Source: Gemmatimonadota bacterium
GTDB taxonomy: Bacteria > Gemmatimonadota > Gemmatimonadetes > Gemmatimonadales > GWC2-71-9
Assembly: GCA_016704275.1 (NCBI GenBank)
Contig: JADJAK010000001.1
Coordinates: 558,001 to 622,000, forward strand
Direction of reading: 5' to 3'
Length of the DNA: 64,000 nt
Shown here: positions 48,123 through 56,908 of the stretch, piece by piece
How the letters are laid out: each line of letters opens with the position of its first letter
Position numbering within the stretch: the stretch's first letter is position 1
Notes under the pieces: generated by a model
Seen by the model: only the letters and a program-made list of their open reading frames with translations
The model's database searches: none
What the model was told of the DNA's origin: nothing
Program-made: the position numbers and the translations under genes

Positions 48123-48878
48123 TCAGCGGCGCCACGTCCAGGCTGGACTGCGGTACCGCAGATGCTTCACGGTGGCCTCTTCGGCCCACGCCGTCAACTC
48201 ATCCGGCGCGTGCTCGGCCCCGTCGTCGACCCAGTCGCGCAGCAGGGCCATCGCCAGAATCTGCACTGGCGGGAGGTCCGCGACCGGCGCCTTCGCTGGC
48301 TCCGAGCGGTTGCTGATTCGGTAGCGCTCCAGCAACGGCAGGCGGTCGGCCCGGGCGACGGCGCCGTGCTGGAGCAGCGCCATGCCCTGCACGACCTGGG
48401 CCGAACCCACGACCTTCCGCTCGCCACTGAGGATTTCGCCCCCGACGGCGACATCAAAACAGGCGCCGGCCTCGAGGCCGGGGATCGAACTCGGTGCTGG
48501 CGCCAGGGTCGCGTCGAGGCCGATGCCGGAGAGCCGCGCCGCGAATCGCTCGTGGATCGACTGATACGCGGCCTTGAGGCCGCCGAAGTCGGCCAGCCGG
48601 CCGGTCACGGCGTAGGTCAGGTCGTCGGGGGCGTGCCAGACTGCCCGCCCGCCGGTTGGCCGCCGGACGCAGGGGACGGCGTCGCGCTCGAGTCGGTCCC
48701 GGTCCCAACTCCGGGTCGCCGCCTCGTTGGCGCCGAAGGAGATGCTGGGGAGGTCCCACCGATAGAGGCGGAGCACGGTGGTTCCATCGCGTTCCGCCCG
48801 GTCGAGCAGGGCATGGTCCAGGGCCATCTGCTGCCAGGCGGGGCGGGGGGTCAGGTCGGACCAGACAAAACGCGTCAT
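48123..48878 (-). CDS. lplA: Lipoate-protein ligase A family protein
   Basis: 251 aa. CVRRPTGGRAVWHAPDDLTY and the later GERKVVGSAQVVQGMALLQHG are the ligase signatures: the lipoyl-AMP loop RRxxGGxxV(F/W)H and the conserved Lys. ACFDVAVGGEIL fits the same fold. Enzymes of this family attach free lipoate, or move octanoate, to E2 domains. It is separate from lipA/lipB, so the cell may both make and scavenge lipoate. It overlaps coaE by ATGA. The C-terminal domain of LplA is not evident, so an octanoyltransferase (LipM) role is possible. Confidence 0.82.
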   Translation of the reverse strand: MTRFVWSDLTPRPAWQQMALDHALLDRAERDGTTVLRLYRWDLPSISFGANEAATRSWDRDRLERDAVPCVRRPTGGRAVWHAPDDLTYAVTGRLADFGGLKAAYQSIHERFAARLSGIGLDATLAPAPSSIPGLEAGACFDVAVGGEILSGERKVVGSAQVVQGMALLQHGAVARADRLPLLERYRISNRSEPAKAPVADLPPVQILAMALLRDWVDDGAEHAPDELTAWAEEATVKHLRYRSPAWTWRR

Positions 48879-49468
48879 GACGTCACGGCATCCCAGACGG
48901 CTCGAGTCCGCGCCACCAGCGTGGCCCGGTCGGCGTCGTTATCGATGATCCAGGTGGCGAGCGCCCGTTTGGCAGCGGCGGGCATCTGCGCGGCGATGAG
49001 GCGGTCGGCGTCGAGTGGCGAGAGCCGCCGCGCGTTGATGAGCCGCCGCCGACGTTCCCCGGCCGGGGCATCGACGAGGATCACCCCGTCGTAGGCGCTC
49101 GGATCAGCCGACTCGAAGAGCAGCGGGATGTCCGCGACGAACACCGCCGCCCCCGCCGCGGCCGCGGCCTCCTGCGCCGCGATGCGCCGCGCGTCCACGG
49201 CGGGATGCACGATCGCCTCGAGCGCCGCGCGTTCGGCCGGATCCGCGAGGATGCGGTCGCGCAACGCCACGCGATCGAGGCCGCCGTCGGCCCGGACCAC
49301 GCCGCCGCCGAAGTGCGCGACGATCGCGGCGAAGACGCCGCTGCCGGGACGCTGCAGCACGCGGACCGCCTCGTCCGCATCGAAGAGGACGGCCCCCCAA
49401 CTGCGAAGCAGCTGGGCGACGGTGGACTTGCCGGCGGCGATGTTGCCCGTGAGGGCGATGCGGCGCAT
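48875..49468 (-). CDS. coaE: Dephospho-CoA kinase
   Basis: 197 aa from ATG 49468. P-loop ALTGNIAAGKST at residues 6-17, then LFDADEAVRVL, HPAVDARRI and VADIPLLFESAD in the expected order. It phosphorylates dephospho-CoA in the last step of CoA synthesis. It overlaps the tdk stop (TGATG) and the lplA start (ATGA), so the three are one translational unit. Confidence 0.95.
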   Translation of the reverse strand: MRRIALTGNIAAGKSTVAQLLRSWGAVLFDADEAVRVLQRPGSGVFAAIVAHFGGGVVRADGGLDRVALRDRILADPAERAALEAIVHPAVDARRIAAQEAAAAAGAAVFVADIPLLFESADPSAYDGVILVDAPAGERRRRLINARRLSPLDADRLIAAQMPAAAKRALATWIIDNDADRATLVARTRAVWDAVTS

Positions 49469-50079
49469 CACAGCAACGGCACCTGATCCTCGTCGCGCCG
49501 GGGGACCTGGAAACAGCGACGGCACCGCGCCTCGTAACTGTCGGCCCCACCCACCATCACGATCGGCGAGTTCCAGCTGGCCGGACGGCCGTTCACGAGC
49601 CGTTGGTTCCGGCAGGCCAGGTCGCCGCAGACGACGCAAATGGCCTGCAACTTGGTGACATCCTCGGCGATGGCCATCAGGTGGCCCATCATCCCGAAGG
49701 GCTCGCCGCGGAAGTCGGTGTCGGTCCCGGCGAGGATCACCTGCACCCCCCGCTCGGCCAGATGGGTGGCGACTTCCACGATCCCGGCATCGAGGAATTG
49801 CGCCTCGTCGACGGCCACGACGTCGACCTCGGCGGGATCGCCGGTCAACCGGAGGATCTCGTCGGAACGGTCTATTGGCGCGGCTTCGCAGGTGATGCCG
49901 GTATGGGATGACACCTTGAACAACCCCTCGTAACGCTGATCGAGATGGGACTTGAAGACGCGGACACGGCGCCGGGCGATGAGGGCCCGGCGGACCCGCC
50001 GGATGAGCTCTTCGCTCTTGCCGCTGAACATGACGCCGGCAACGACTTCGAGGCGTCCGGACCGATGGTGGAGAGTCAT
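49468..50079 (-). CDS. tdk: Thymidine kinase
   Basis: 203 aa from ATG 50079. P-loop GVMFSGKSEELIRR, the DEAQFLDAG Walker-type segment, GTDTDFRGEPFG and a structural zinc site formed by CVVC (near 142) and CRRC (near 186). Salvages thymidine to dTMP. It heads the leftward run tdk-coaE-lplA-peptide importer. An 8-bp palindrome (50104-50122) lies 25 nt above its ATG. Confidence 0.94.
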   Translation of the reverse strand: MTLHHRSGRLEVVAGVMFSGKSEELIRRVRRALIARRRVRVFKSHLDQRYEGLFKVSSHTGITCEAAPIDRSDEILRLTGDPAEVDVVAVDEAQFLDAGIVEVATHLAERGVQVILAGTDTDFRGEPFGMMGHLMAIAEDVTKLQAICVVCGDLACRNQRLVNGRPASWNSPIVMVGGADSYEARCRRCFQVPRRDEDQVPLL

Positions 50080-50103
50080 GGGCGGTTCGTCAAGGGGGTG
50101 AGT

Positions 50104-50122
50104 CCGGCAAATCCTTTGCCGG
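50104..50122. promoter_or_regulatory. Palindrome upstream of tdk
   Basis: CCGGCAAA-TCC-TTTGCCGG: perfect 8-bp arms with a 3-nt loop in the tdk-HU divergent region, 25 nt above the tdk start. Operator or mRNA leader hairpin; no known regulator matched. Confidence 0.5.
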
Positions 50123-50162
50123 TGCGGGATCTGGCGGGAAGGACCCGGGAAGGCCGCGCATC

Positions 50163-50194
50163 TTGCGGAGTTTCGCGCACGGCTCCCATATTCT
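50163..50194 (+). promoter_or_regulatory. Weak candidate promoter for the HU gene
   Basis: TTGCGG (50163-50168) and TATTCT (50189-50194) with a long 20-nt spacer, about 66 nt before the HU ATG. The -10 is good, but the spacing is not ideal. Confidence 0.3.
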
Positions 50195-50259
50195 CGCCCG
50201 TCGGGCCACTCCGGCCCGCGGCAGGATCCCATCCGTTTCCACTCTGCAAGGAGTCTTCT

Positions 50260-50550
50260 ATGAACAAGATGGAGCTCATCGAGGCGGTCGCGAAGGCCCT
50301 CGACACCTCGAAGGCGCACGCTGGCGAAATCGTCGACCTCTTCTTCTCGACCGAAGGGCTGATCGCGAAGGAACTGAAGAAGGGCGGCGCCGTGGCGCTG
50401 ACCGGCTTCGGCAGCTTCGAAGTTCGCAAGCGGGCCGCGCGTGAAGGCCGCAATCCGCAGACTGGCGCCACGATCAAGATCAAGGCCTCGAAGGTTCCGG
50501 CGTTCCGTCCGGGCAAGGGCCTCAAGGATCTCGTCAACAAGGCCAAGTAA
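50260..50550 (+). CDS. hup: HU-family DNA-binding protein
   Basis: 96 aa from ATG 50260 with AAGGAG 7 nt upstream. MNKMELIEAVAKALDTSKAH at the start, GFGSFEVRKRAAREGRNPQT in the beta arm (conserved RNP tip) and VPAFRPGKGLKDLVN at the end are diagnostic of HU/IHF proteins. It bends and compacts DNA. A single gene with a terminator hairpin at 50588. Divergent from tdk. Confidence 0.96.
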   Translation: MNKMELIEAVAKALDTSKAHAGEIVDLFFSTEGLIAKELKKGGAVALTGFGSFEVRKRAAREGRNPQTGATIKIKASKVPAFRPGKGLKDLVNKAK

Positions 50551-50587
50551 GCACGCAGCACGGTTCGTCGCTGTGACGTCGGACTAC

Positions 50588-50609
50588 GGGCCGCCCCGCT
50601 GGGCGGCCC
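50588..50609. terminator. Terminator hairpin after HU
   Basis: GGGCCGCCC (50588-50596), CGCT loop, GGGCGGCCC (50601-50609), then GTCGCCGTTTC. Serves HU and possibly the convergent gene at 50619. Confidence 0.75.
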
Positions 50610-50618
50610 GTCGCCGTT

Positions 50619-52166
50619 TCAGCTCCTCGGCTTGAACGGCGGGCGGCCGCCGCCACTGCCGCCGCGCGGCCCGCCGAAGCCCCCACCACCGCCGCCGCGC
50701 GCGCCACCGGTCGGTGCCGACGGTCCCCGATCAACTCTCGCCGACAGCTTCCGCTTCCGCACCGTCAGCCCGACCAGCTTGAGCGCAACTCGCTCCGCCT
50801 CCGACTGCGGCACTTCGACCAAGGTGAACGCATCGCGCAGGTCGACGCGGCCGATCAGCGACCGATCGAGTCCGACTTCCCGCGCCAGGACGGCGACAAT
50901 GTCCCCGACGGTGGCCTCGTCCTTCTTGCCGACGCCAATCCAGACCCGCGTCGTGTGGACCCCACCGACCGCCGTCTGGGTCGACACCGGCGCGGCGTCC
51001 GCCGGGCGCTTGGCCCGCACATCGTCCTGCCAGAGACGGAAGAGCGCCGCCGCGACATGCTGCGGCTCGTGACGCTCGAAGAGCGGGCCGAGGGCGTAGA
51101 GCGCGGCGGCATCGACCCCGTCGGCAATCCGCGCCACGATATCGGAGCGGAGTGCCGCGTCCCGCTGCAGCAGGGACGTGGTCGCGGACTCGGTGATGAC
51201 CGGGCGGCGGGTCGCCGCGAGGCGCGCCGTGTGGACCTCGGTGCCCGGCGGCACCAGGAGCGTCACTTCGCCGGCCGTCGCCAGGGTGCGCAGCTCCACC
51301 AGTGTCGGCGGGTCGTAGCAGATCACGCTGCCGCTCTCCGGCATGCTGCGGGCACAAAGGGAGACATCGTCGGCCAACCCACCCAGCGCTGCTGTCAGCA
51401 GGGCGTGGTCGCGGCGATCGACGGTCCAGATGCTGACCCGGTGGGGGTCAGTCGCTTCGAGCAATGCCGCGACGGCCGCGGCACGACCCGCCCACGGCGT
51501 GGGCAGCGTGCGCACGGCAGCCACCGGGGTCTGGTCGGCCTCTTCGGCCGGCACGCCGAAGACGGCGGCGCGGCGCGCATAGCGCTCGACCAGGTCGGCG
51601 CTGCGTCCCGCATCCGCCGTCAAGACGATCCGCTGGGCATCCTTGGGGAGGTCCTGCAGCAACACCAGCAGCGCCTCGTCGGAGTCCCATCCCTCGGGCC
51701 ACGCGAGCACGACCGCAGAAATCCGATCGGTGACGAGCGCCGAGCGGGTATGCAGGGCGAGTGCGGTCTCGGGTGAGGCGATCAGCACGTCGAGGGCATC
51801 GGCCTTGAGCCGCCGGGCGGCGCGGGCGGGCCCGCGAGCCGCCTCGATGCGGACGCCGGCCCCGCCAGCCACCGCCGAGAAGGTCGCACCCCATTCGGCC
51901 ACCAAGGCCGGCGCCGTCAGCACGAGCACCCGCCCGCCCTGCTCCTGCGCCGCGCTCGCGAGGGCGGCCGCCACAGGGGCAGCCCAGGCCGGAGAGGGCG
52001 GCAGGACCGCCACCACGCTCGTTCCCCGAAGGATCGGGGGCATCAGCTCCCGCACCGACGCGTCGTCGGCCTGCCAGCCCAATTGCTCCATGCCAGCCGC
52101 CACGGCCGACGCCACCTGCCACTCCGCCAAATCCGTCACCGGTCCCTCGATTGTCAATCGTCCCAT
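50619..52166 (-). CDS. Degenerate DEAD-box helicase with DbpA-type RNA-binding domain
   Basis: 515 aa from ATG 52166. The N-terminal 350 residues align by eye with two RecA-like helicase domains, but the catalytic motifs are gone. Motif I reads VVAVLPPSPAW instead of a GKT P-loop, motif II reads VVLAWPEGWD instead of DEAD, and motif III reads LTAD. Residues about 410-485 (TRVWIGVGKKDEATVGDIVA, then AFTLVEVPQSEAERV) form a DbpA-type RNA-binding domain. The Gly/Arg-rich tail (GGARGGGGGGFGGPRGG) binds RNA in many proteins. Probably an RNA-binding or ribosome-assembly factor without ATPase activity. Confidence 0.72.
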   Translation of the reverse strand: MGRLTIEGPVTDLAEWQVASAVAAGMEQLGWQADDASVRELMPPILRGTSVVAVLPPSPAWAAPVAAALASAAQEQGGRVLVLTAPALVAEWGATFSAVAGGAGVRIEAARGPARAARRLKADALDVLIASPETALALHTRSALVTDRISAVVLAWPEGWDSDEALLVLLQDLPKDAQRIVLTADAGRSADLVERYARRAAVFGVPAEEADQTPVAAVRTLPTPWAGRAAAVAALLEATDPHRVSIWTVDRRDHALLTAALGGLADDVSLCARSMPESGSVICYDPPTLVELRTLATAGEVTLLVPPGTEVHTARLAATRRPVITESATTSLLQRDAALRSDIVARIADGVDAAALYALGPLFERHEPQHVAAALFRLWQDDVRAKRPADAAPVSTQTAVGGVHTTRVWIGVGKKDEATVGDIVAVLAREVGLDRSLIGRVDLRDAFTLVEVPQSEAERVALKLVGLTVRKRKLSARVDRGPSAPTGGARGGGGGGFGGPRGGSGGGRPPFKPRS

Positions 52167-52188
52167 GCTGCGCCATCCGAACGTGTCG

Positions 52189-52217
52189 AAGGTAGTCCGG
52201 CCCCCGCGAGTGGCCAA
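52189..52217 (-). promoter_or_regulatory. Promoter candidate for the helicase-like gene
   Basis: Leftward TTGGCC (52212-52217), 17 nt, TACCTT (52189-52194), 22 nt before the ATG. The -35 and spacing match the lipA candidate at 13426. Confidence 0.5.
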
Positions 52218-52302
52218 GCCGCCGCCCCCGCTGGTGGGGGGGCGCGGCGGGCGGGTAACTTACCGATTCCCCGCACCCGAACTCCTCGACCCGGACCCGT
52301 TG

Positions 52303-53514
52303 ATGCGCTTCGTGCCCTCCGCCAATCTCGCCCACCTGAAGGCCTCCGAGACCGTTGCCATCAGCAACGAAGCGAAGCGCCGGAAGGCTGCGGGCGAGGA
52401 CGTCCTCGACCTGGGGGTGGGCGAACCGGACTTCAACACGCCGGCGCTGGTCGCCCAGGCGGGGATTGACGCGATCCAGGCGGGGAAGACGCGATATCCC
52501 CCGAACGTCGGCACGATCGAGCTGCGCCGGGCCATCGCCGGGGCGCTCTCCACGATGAGCGCCGGTCGCGCGGTCGACCCCGAGCGGCTGGTGGTCAGCA
52601 ACGGCTCCAAGCAGTCGCTTTTCAATACCTGCTTCAGCCTCTTCGGTCCTGGCGACGAGGTGATGATCCCGTCGCCGGCGTGGGTGTCGTATCCGCAGAT
52701 CGTGCACCTCTGTCGCGCGACTCCGGTGATGATCCCCGGCGATCCCGAGTGGGGTCTCAAGGTCGCCGTGTCGGACCTTGAGAAATTCCGCACACCGAAG
52801 ACGCGCGGCCTGATCATCTGCTCGCCGTGCAACCCGACCGGCGCGGTCTACACCGGGGCAGAGTTGCGGGCGATCGCGGCCTGGGCCGGCGAGCACAACA
52901 TCTGGTTGATCAGCGACGAGATCTACCGGCGCATCAACTATGGCGTCGGGCCCGCCGCCTCGCTCTTCGACCTTGACGATGCCACGCTCGATCGCGCGAT
53001 CGTGATCTACGGCGCCTCGAAGGCCTACGCGATGACCGGTTGGCGCATCGGCGCGGCGTACGCGCCGGTCGAGGTCGCCAAGGCGATGGCCGCACTGCAG
53101 ACGCACATGACCACCGGCGCCAATCATCCCGCGATGTGGGCGGCGACCACCGCCTTCGCCTCGCCCGAGGTGGACAAGGAAGTCGATCGGATGGTCGCGG
53201 CCTTCCGCCGTCGGCGGGACTACCTCGTGGCACGCTTCAGCGACCGACTCCCGGGGGTCGAATTCGTCGAGCCGCATGGGGCGTTCTACCTCTTCTTTCG
53301 GGTCGACGGTCTCGCTCCCGGCCTGACCGGGACGCGCTTCTGCGAGCGCGTCATGCAGGAGGAAGGTGTGGCGCTGGTGCCGGGCGCCGCCTTCGGTGAC
53401 GATCGCTGGGCCCGCCTCTCGTATTCCGTCTCCGATGCCGAACTCGAGAGCGCCTGCGATCGCATCGAGCGGCTCGTCGCGAAGCTGGCGGCCGAGCAAC
53501 CGGCGATCGCCTGA
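52303..53514 (+). CDS. Class I aminotransferase, aspartate aminotransferase-like
   Basis: 403 aa from ATG 52303; the longer frame is antisense to the helicase-like gene. PLP fold type I: LDLGVGEPDFNTP near the N-terminus, VVSNGSKQSLFN (cofactor loop), IICSPCNPTGAVYT, LISDEIYRRINYG, and VIYGASKAYAMTGWRIGAAY with the Schiff-base Lys. Conserved RLSYSVSD near the C-terminus binds the carboxylate. Probably transaminates aspartate or an aromatic/keto acid. First gene of the nuclease operon: the stop overlaps the next start (TGATG). Confidence 0.9.
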   Translation: MRFVPSANLAHLKASETVAISNEAKRRKAAGEDVLDLGVGEPDFNTPALVAQAGIDAIQAGKTRYPPNVGTIELRRAIAGALSTMSAGRAVDPERLVVSNGSKQSLFNTCFSLFGPGDEVMIPSPAWVSYPQIVHLCRATPVMIPGDPEWGLKVAVSDLEKFRTPKTRGLIICSPCNPTGAVYTGAELRAIAAWAGEHNIWLISDEIYRRINYGVGPAASLFDLDDATLDRAIVIYGASKAYAMTGWRIGAAYAPVEVAKAMAALQTHMTTGANHPAMWAATTAFASPEVDKEVDRMVAAFRRRRDYLVARFSDRLPGVEFVEPHGAFYLFFRVDGLAPGLTGTRFCERVMQEEGVALVPGAAFGDDRWARLSYSVSDAELESACDRIERLVAKLAAEQPAIA

Positions 53515-54017
53515 TGGCACTCGAGGTGCACGTCCTCACGCTCCCCGCGGAGCTTCCCTCCCTCGAGTGGCATTGGGAGACCGAGACCGACATCCTCGGG
53601 GGCGCCTTCGTGGTGCCCGGGTCGGGGGGCGGCTACACCGGCACCGTCGAGTTGAACGATGAAGACGGCTCCATCGTCGTGATCGATGTGGCCGGCGGCG
53701 TGGTCTGCGGGATGGATGTCGTGGTGTGGCCGGAGATCACCAACCTCCCGGGACTCGCGGCGCCGGTCGAGGCACGACTCGGCCAGGTGGTGATCCCCTC
53801 GCGCGCCGCGCGTCGAGGCGCCGCCGCCCTCGAGTTCGACACCACGATTTCGGTCTCCGCCGATCCGGCGGAGTGCACCTTTCACATCCGCATCGGCACA
53901 CGGCGACCGGTTGAACCGATCCGCATCGCCGATGCCTTTGTGATCGAGGTGGACGCGGCACAACGGCTCGCTGGTTTCTGGCTCGAGGCTGTTCCCCCGC
54001 TGCCCGACTCCGCCTGA
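53514..54017 (+). CDS. Uncharacterised beta-rich protein in the NurA-HerA operon
   Basis: 167 aa, co-translated with the aminotransferase (TGATG). No family recognised. Acidic and beta-rich, with two similar halves: GSIVVIDVAGGVVCGMDVVV followed by WPEITNLPG, and IADAFVIEVDAAQRLAGFWL followed by EAVPPLPDS. This suggests an internal duplication, remotely like DUF2283-type small repeats. No signal peptide. It lies 22 nt above nurA. Confidence 0.6.
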   Translation: MALEVHVLTLPAELPSLEWHWETETDILGGAFVVPGSGGGYTGTVELNDEDGSIVVIDVAGGVVCGMDVVVWPEITNLPGLAAPVEARLGQVVIPSRAARRGAAALEFDTTISVSADPAECTFHIRIGTRRPVEPIRIADAFVIEVDAAQRLAGFWLEAVPPLPDSA

Positions 54018-54039
54018 GCGCGCGTCGTCGCGCTGACCG

Positions 54040-54966
54040 ATGCCCGGAAGTCCCTTCACGCCGCTCCGCCGACGACTTGCCCTGGCCGGAGGTCGCCCCG
54101 CCGACCTCCCCGCCGAGGCGGCACAAGGGCGCCGCGACCAGGCCGGCTATCGACCGAGCCGTCTCCTCGACGGGACTCTGGCGCACCACTCGATCGGCGA
54201 GCCGGTTCCGTGGCAGGAGCCGGTGGCCTTTCTCGATGGCACCCAGCATGTCGAGCTGCTCGGCTACGTCGGCACGATGCCGATCGTCGCGGCGGTGGTC
54301 CGTGCCGCGGTGCGCCATCGCGAGGCGCGCCGAACCCACCTCGCCGTGCAATCTGTTCGGCGGATTGTCATCGGTCGAGCCGAGGCGTTTGCAACACTGG
54401 GCGATGCACTGGCCGGGCACGAGGTGCTCACACTCGAGGGAGAGGAGTCGCCGCATCCGATCCGTGACCTGGAGCGCGCGCATGCCGTGGTGGACCGCAC
54501 CCGCGGGGCGCTGGAGCTGTCCGTGGCGCGCGCCTTCCGCGCGATCGCCGCGGAGACCTGGTTGCTCGTCGATGGCACGCTCACCGTCAGTCCGGAGTGG
54601 AGCAGTGATCCCCGGATGCTCGGCATCGTGAAGAGCCACGCCGTGCTCCCCTTCGAGGGGGAGGCGCTCGAGCAGTATCTCACGCTGCCGGTGGGGCACC
54701 GGACATCGCTCTTCCAGCCCGGCTCCCGTGACGTGGCGCCGGTGTACGCCTGGGGTCTCCGGCTGCACGCCTTTGCCGGGCGCGATCTCTTTCACGGACT
54801 GGTGCGCATCGAGGCGGCAGCGACCGAGACGACTCGGCAGACGGTCGATACACTCTCCCGCCACCTGCTCGCCGAGCGGGCGCCGCTGGCGGCCGATCCG
54901 CGTGCCGATCGGCTGCTCTACGGGATTCACGACGTCGAGCGCTTCCTCCGCGCCCAGGGTGGCTGA
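54040..54966 (+). CDS. nurA: NurA-like nuclease
   Basis: 308 aa from ATG 54040. NurA acts as the 5'-3' nuclease of the HerA-NurA end-resection complex. The RNase H-like core is visible: EPVAFLDGTQHV (metal Asp66), TWLLVDGTLTV (Asp178), IVKSHAVLP (Lys198, His200) and DVAPVYAWGLRL. The first 45 residues are basic and poorly conserved. Its stop is 1 nt before herA, the usual order in archaea and Thermus-type bacteria. The family call rests on motif order and on the herA neighbour. Confidence 0.8.
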   Translation: MPGSPFTPLRRRLALAGGRPADLPAEAAQGRRDQAGYRPSRLLDGTLAHHSIGEPVPWQEPVAFLDGTQHVELLGYVGTMPIVAAVVRAAVRHREARRTHLAVQSVRRIVIGRAEAFATLGDALAGHEVLTLEGEESPHPIRDLERAHAVVDRTRGALELSVARAFRAIAAETWLLVDGTLTVSPEWSSDPRMLGIVKSHAVLPFEGEALEQYLTLPVGHRTSLFQPGSRDVAPVYAWGLRLHAFAGRDLFHGLVRIEAAATETTRQTVDTLSRHLLAERAPLAADPRADRLLYGIHDVERFLRAQGG

Positions 54967-54967
54967 G

Positions 54968-56905
54968 ATGACACTGCTTGGCCGAGTGGTCGCGACCGAA
55001 CTGCGGCCCAGCACCCCGCATCAATTTCATTTCTGGACCGCGGCCGACGCGGTGCTCGGCATCGGTGCGATCGTCCGGGTCGAGGGCGAAGGGCGCGTGG
55101 TCTTCGGCGTGGTGACCGAGGGCTTCGCCTACGCCGACCTGGCCCGCCCGCTCGACGCGGTGATCGGCGCCGACGGCGATCCGGCGCAGGCGGGTCGGGA
55201 GCCCACGCTCCGCGCGGAGATCCGCCTCTGGAGTGCCGCGGTGCTGCGCCAGCTCCCCGAGGAGCCGATGCAACCGGTGCCGTTCGGCGCCGTCACCGCC
55301 GCGAGCGATGCCGATGTCCAGGTGGCGCTCCGCATGGACGCGTACGTCCGCCCCGGCGCGTCGACCGGCATTCCGATCGGGGTGTACACGGGCGGTGGAC
55401 TCTCCGCGCCAGTCTTCCTCGATGCCGACTTCCTGCTCGGGCCGGAGGCGGCGCACCTCAACATCACCGGCGTCTCCGGCCTCGCGACCAAGACGAGCGC
55501 CGTCAACTTCCTGCTGACCTCGCTCTTCGAGACCTTCCCGACCAGCAAGGGGAGCGTCGCGGCGATCTGCTTCAACGTGAAGGGGCCAGACCTCTGTTTC
55601 CTCGATCAGGCCGCGCCGCTCGGCGAGGCGGACCTCGCGCTCTATCATCGCCTCGGTCTGCACCCCGCGCCATTCACGGACGTGACGGTCTTCGCCCCGT
55701 ACAAGGCCGACGGCGTCAACCTCAACACGCTGCGCAGCAACCCGGCGATCACCGATCGGGTCGAGCCACTGGTCTGGGGGCTGCGCGAGGTGCTCGACTA
55801 CGCCGAGGTGCTGCTCAACCGCGATGATGTCGATGCGAAGGCAGGTGCCTTCATCGATTTCCTCGCCGAGCGGGTCGTCGGGCGGAAGTTCGAGGCGGAG
55901 GAGCTGCGCGGTGCACCGTTCGAGGTGATGACCTTCGCAGACCTCGACGAGTTCTTCCGCGCGATCTTCGACTACCTCGAGGTGAAGTCACGCGGCAGCG
56001 AGGTCTGGCGCACGCACCACGCGGCCACCATCCGCAAGGTGCGCAACCGCCTCGGCAACATTGCCACGCGCTCGAAAGGGCTCGTCACCGACGACGGCCC
56101 CGCGAATGACCTGCCGTGGGGCGCCTTCCGCGATCGCTCGGTGACGGTCGTCGACGTGGCGGGTGTCGATCCGCTCGCCCAGGATCTCGTCTTCGCGCGG
56201 GTCATCTCGAAGCTGCGCGAACACCTCGAGCGCCGCGATCTCGGTGTCGATCATGTCGTGGTCTTCGTCGACGAGCTCAACAAGTACGCACCGATCGACG
56301 GCCCCGAGACGTACGTCAAGAAGATGTTGCTGGACCTCTCCGAACGCGGCCGGTACCTTGGTCTGGTGCTCTTCTCGGCGCAGCAGTTCCGTTCGCAGGT
56401 GTTGCGTCGCGTCACCGGCAACGCGGGGACCACCGTCTATGGACGGATGGACAGCGATGAACTGGCGCTCCCGGGCTATGCCACCTTCTCGCCGGCCGTG
56501 AAGGCCAAGCTCGCCGCCCTCTCGAAGGGTGAATTGCTGGTGCGTCATCCGCACTTCACCCAGCCGGTCTTCGTGCGCTTTCCGCGCCCGGCGTCTTTGT
56601 CGGGGCGTGAAGGAATCGAACGATTCCCGCCAGCGGCGGACCTCCCCTTCGCCGATGCCGTGATCCAGCGACTGCGGGCGCTCGACCCCGTGATCGGCGG
56701 CGACGCCGTCCGCGCGGCGATCGAGGGCCGTCCGGAACACGAAGTGCGCCGCGCCCTCGGCGCGACCACGCAGCGCCGACCGGACGACGTCATCGCGTTC
56801 TTCCGTGGTTGCCTGCGCCGCAGCATCGCGTCCGAGTCGACCGCGCCTCCGCGTGGCGTCACCCCACTGGCGCGTGACGACGCCGATCCCTTCTCTCCGT
56901 ACTAG
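54968..56905 (+). CDS. herA: HerA-type DNA translocase ATPase
   Basis: 645 aa from ATG 54968. An N-terminal HAS-barrel-like beta domain (about 1-130) is followed by the FtsK/HerA ATPase domain. Walker A reads TGVSGLATKTSAVNF (about 166-180), keeping Lys-Thr but lacking the usual GxGKT glycine. Walker B is VVVFVDELNKYAP (about 430), the arginine-finger region is NAGTTVYGRMD, and the C-terminal part is helical. It forms a hexameric ring that pumps DNA into NurA. Translationally coupled to nurA and 3 nt above the Mre11 gene. Confidence 0.88.
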   Translation: MTLLGRVVATELRPSTPHQFHFWTAADAVLGIGAIVRVEGEGRVVFGVVTEGFAYADLARPLDAVIGADGDPAQAGREPTLRAEIRLWSAAVLRQLPEEPMQPVPFGAVTAASDADVQVALRMDAYVRPGASTGIPIGVYTGGGLSAPVFLDADFLLGPEAAHLNITGVSGLATKTSAVNFLLTSLFETFPTSKGSVAAICFNVKGPDLCFLDQAAPLGEADLALYHRLGLHPAPFTDVTVFAPYKADGVNLNTLRSNPAITDRVEPLVWGLREVLDYAEVLLNRDDVDAKAGAFIDFLAERVVGRKFEAEELRGAPFEVMTFADLDEFFRAIFDYLEVKSRGSEVWRTHHAATIRKVRNRLGNIATRSKGLVTDDGPANDLPWGAFRDRSVTVVDVAGVDPLAQDLVFARVISKLREHLERRDLGVDHVVVFVDELNKYAPIDGPETYVKKMLLDLSERGRYLGLVLFSAQQFRSQVLRRVTGNAGTTVYGRMDSDELALPGYATFSPAVKAKLAALSKGELLVRHPHFTQPVFVRFPRPASLSGREGIERFPPAADLPFADAVIQRLRALDPVIGGDAVRAAIEGRPEHEVRRALGATTQRRPDDVIAFFRGCLRRSIASESTAPPRGVTPLARDDADPFSPY

Positions 56906-56908
56906 TCG

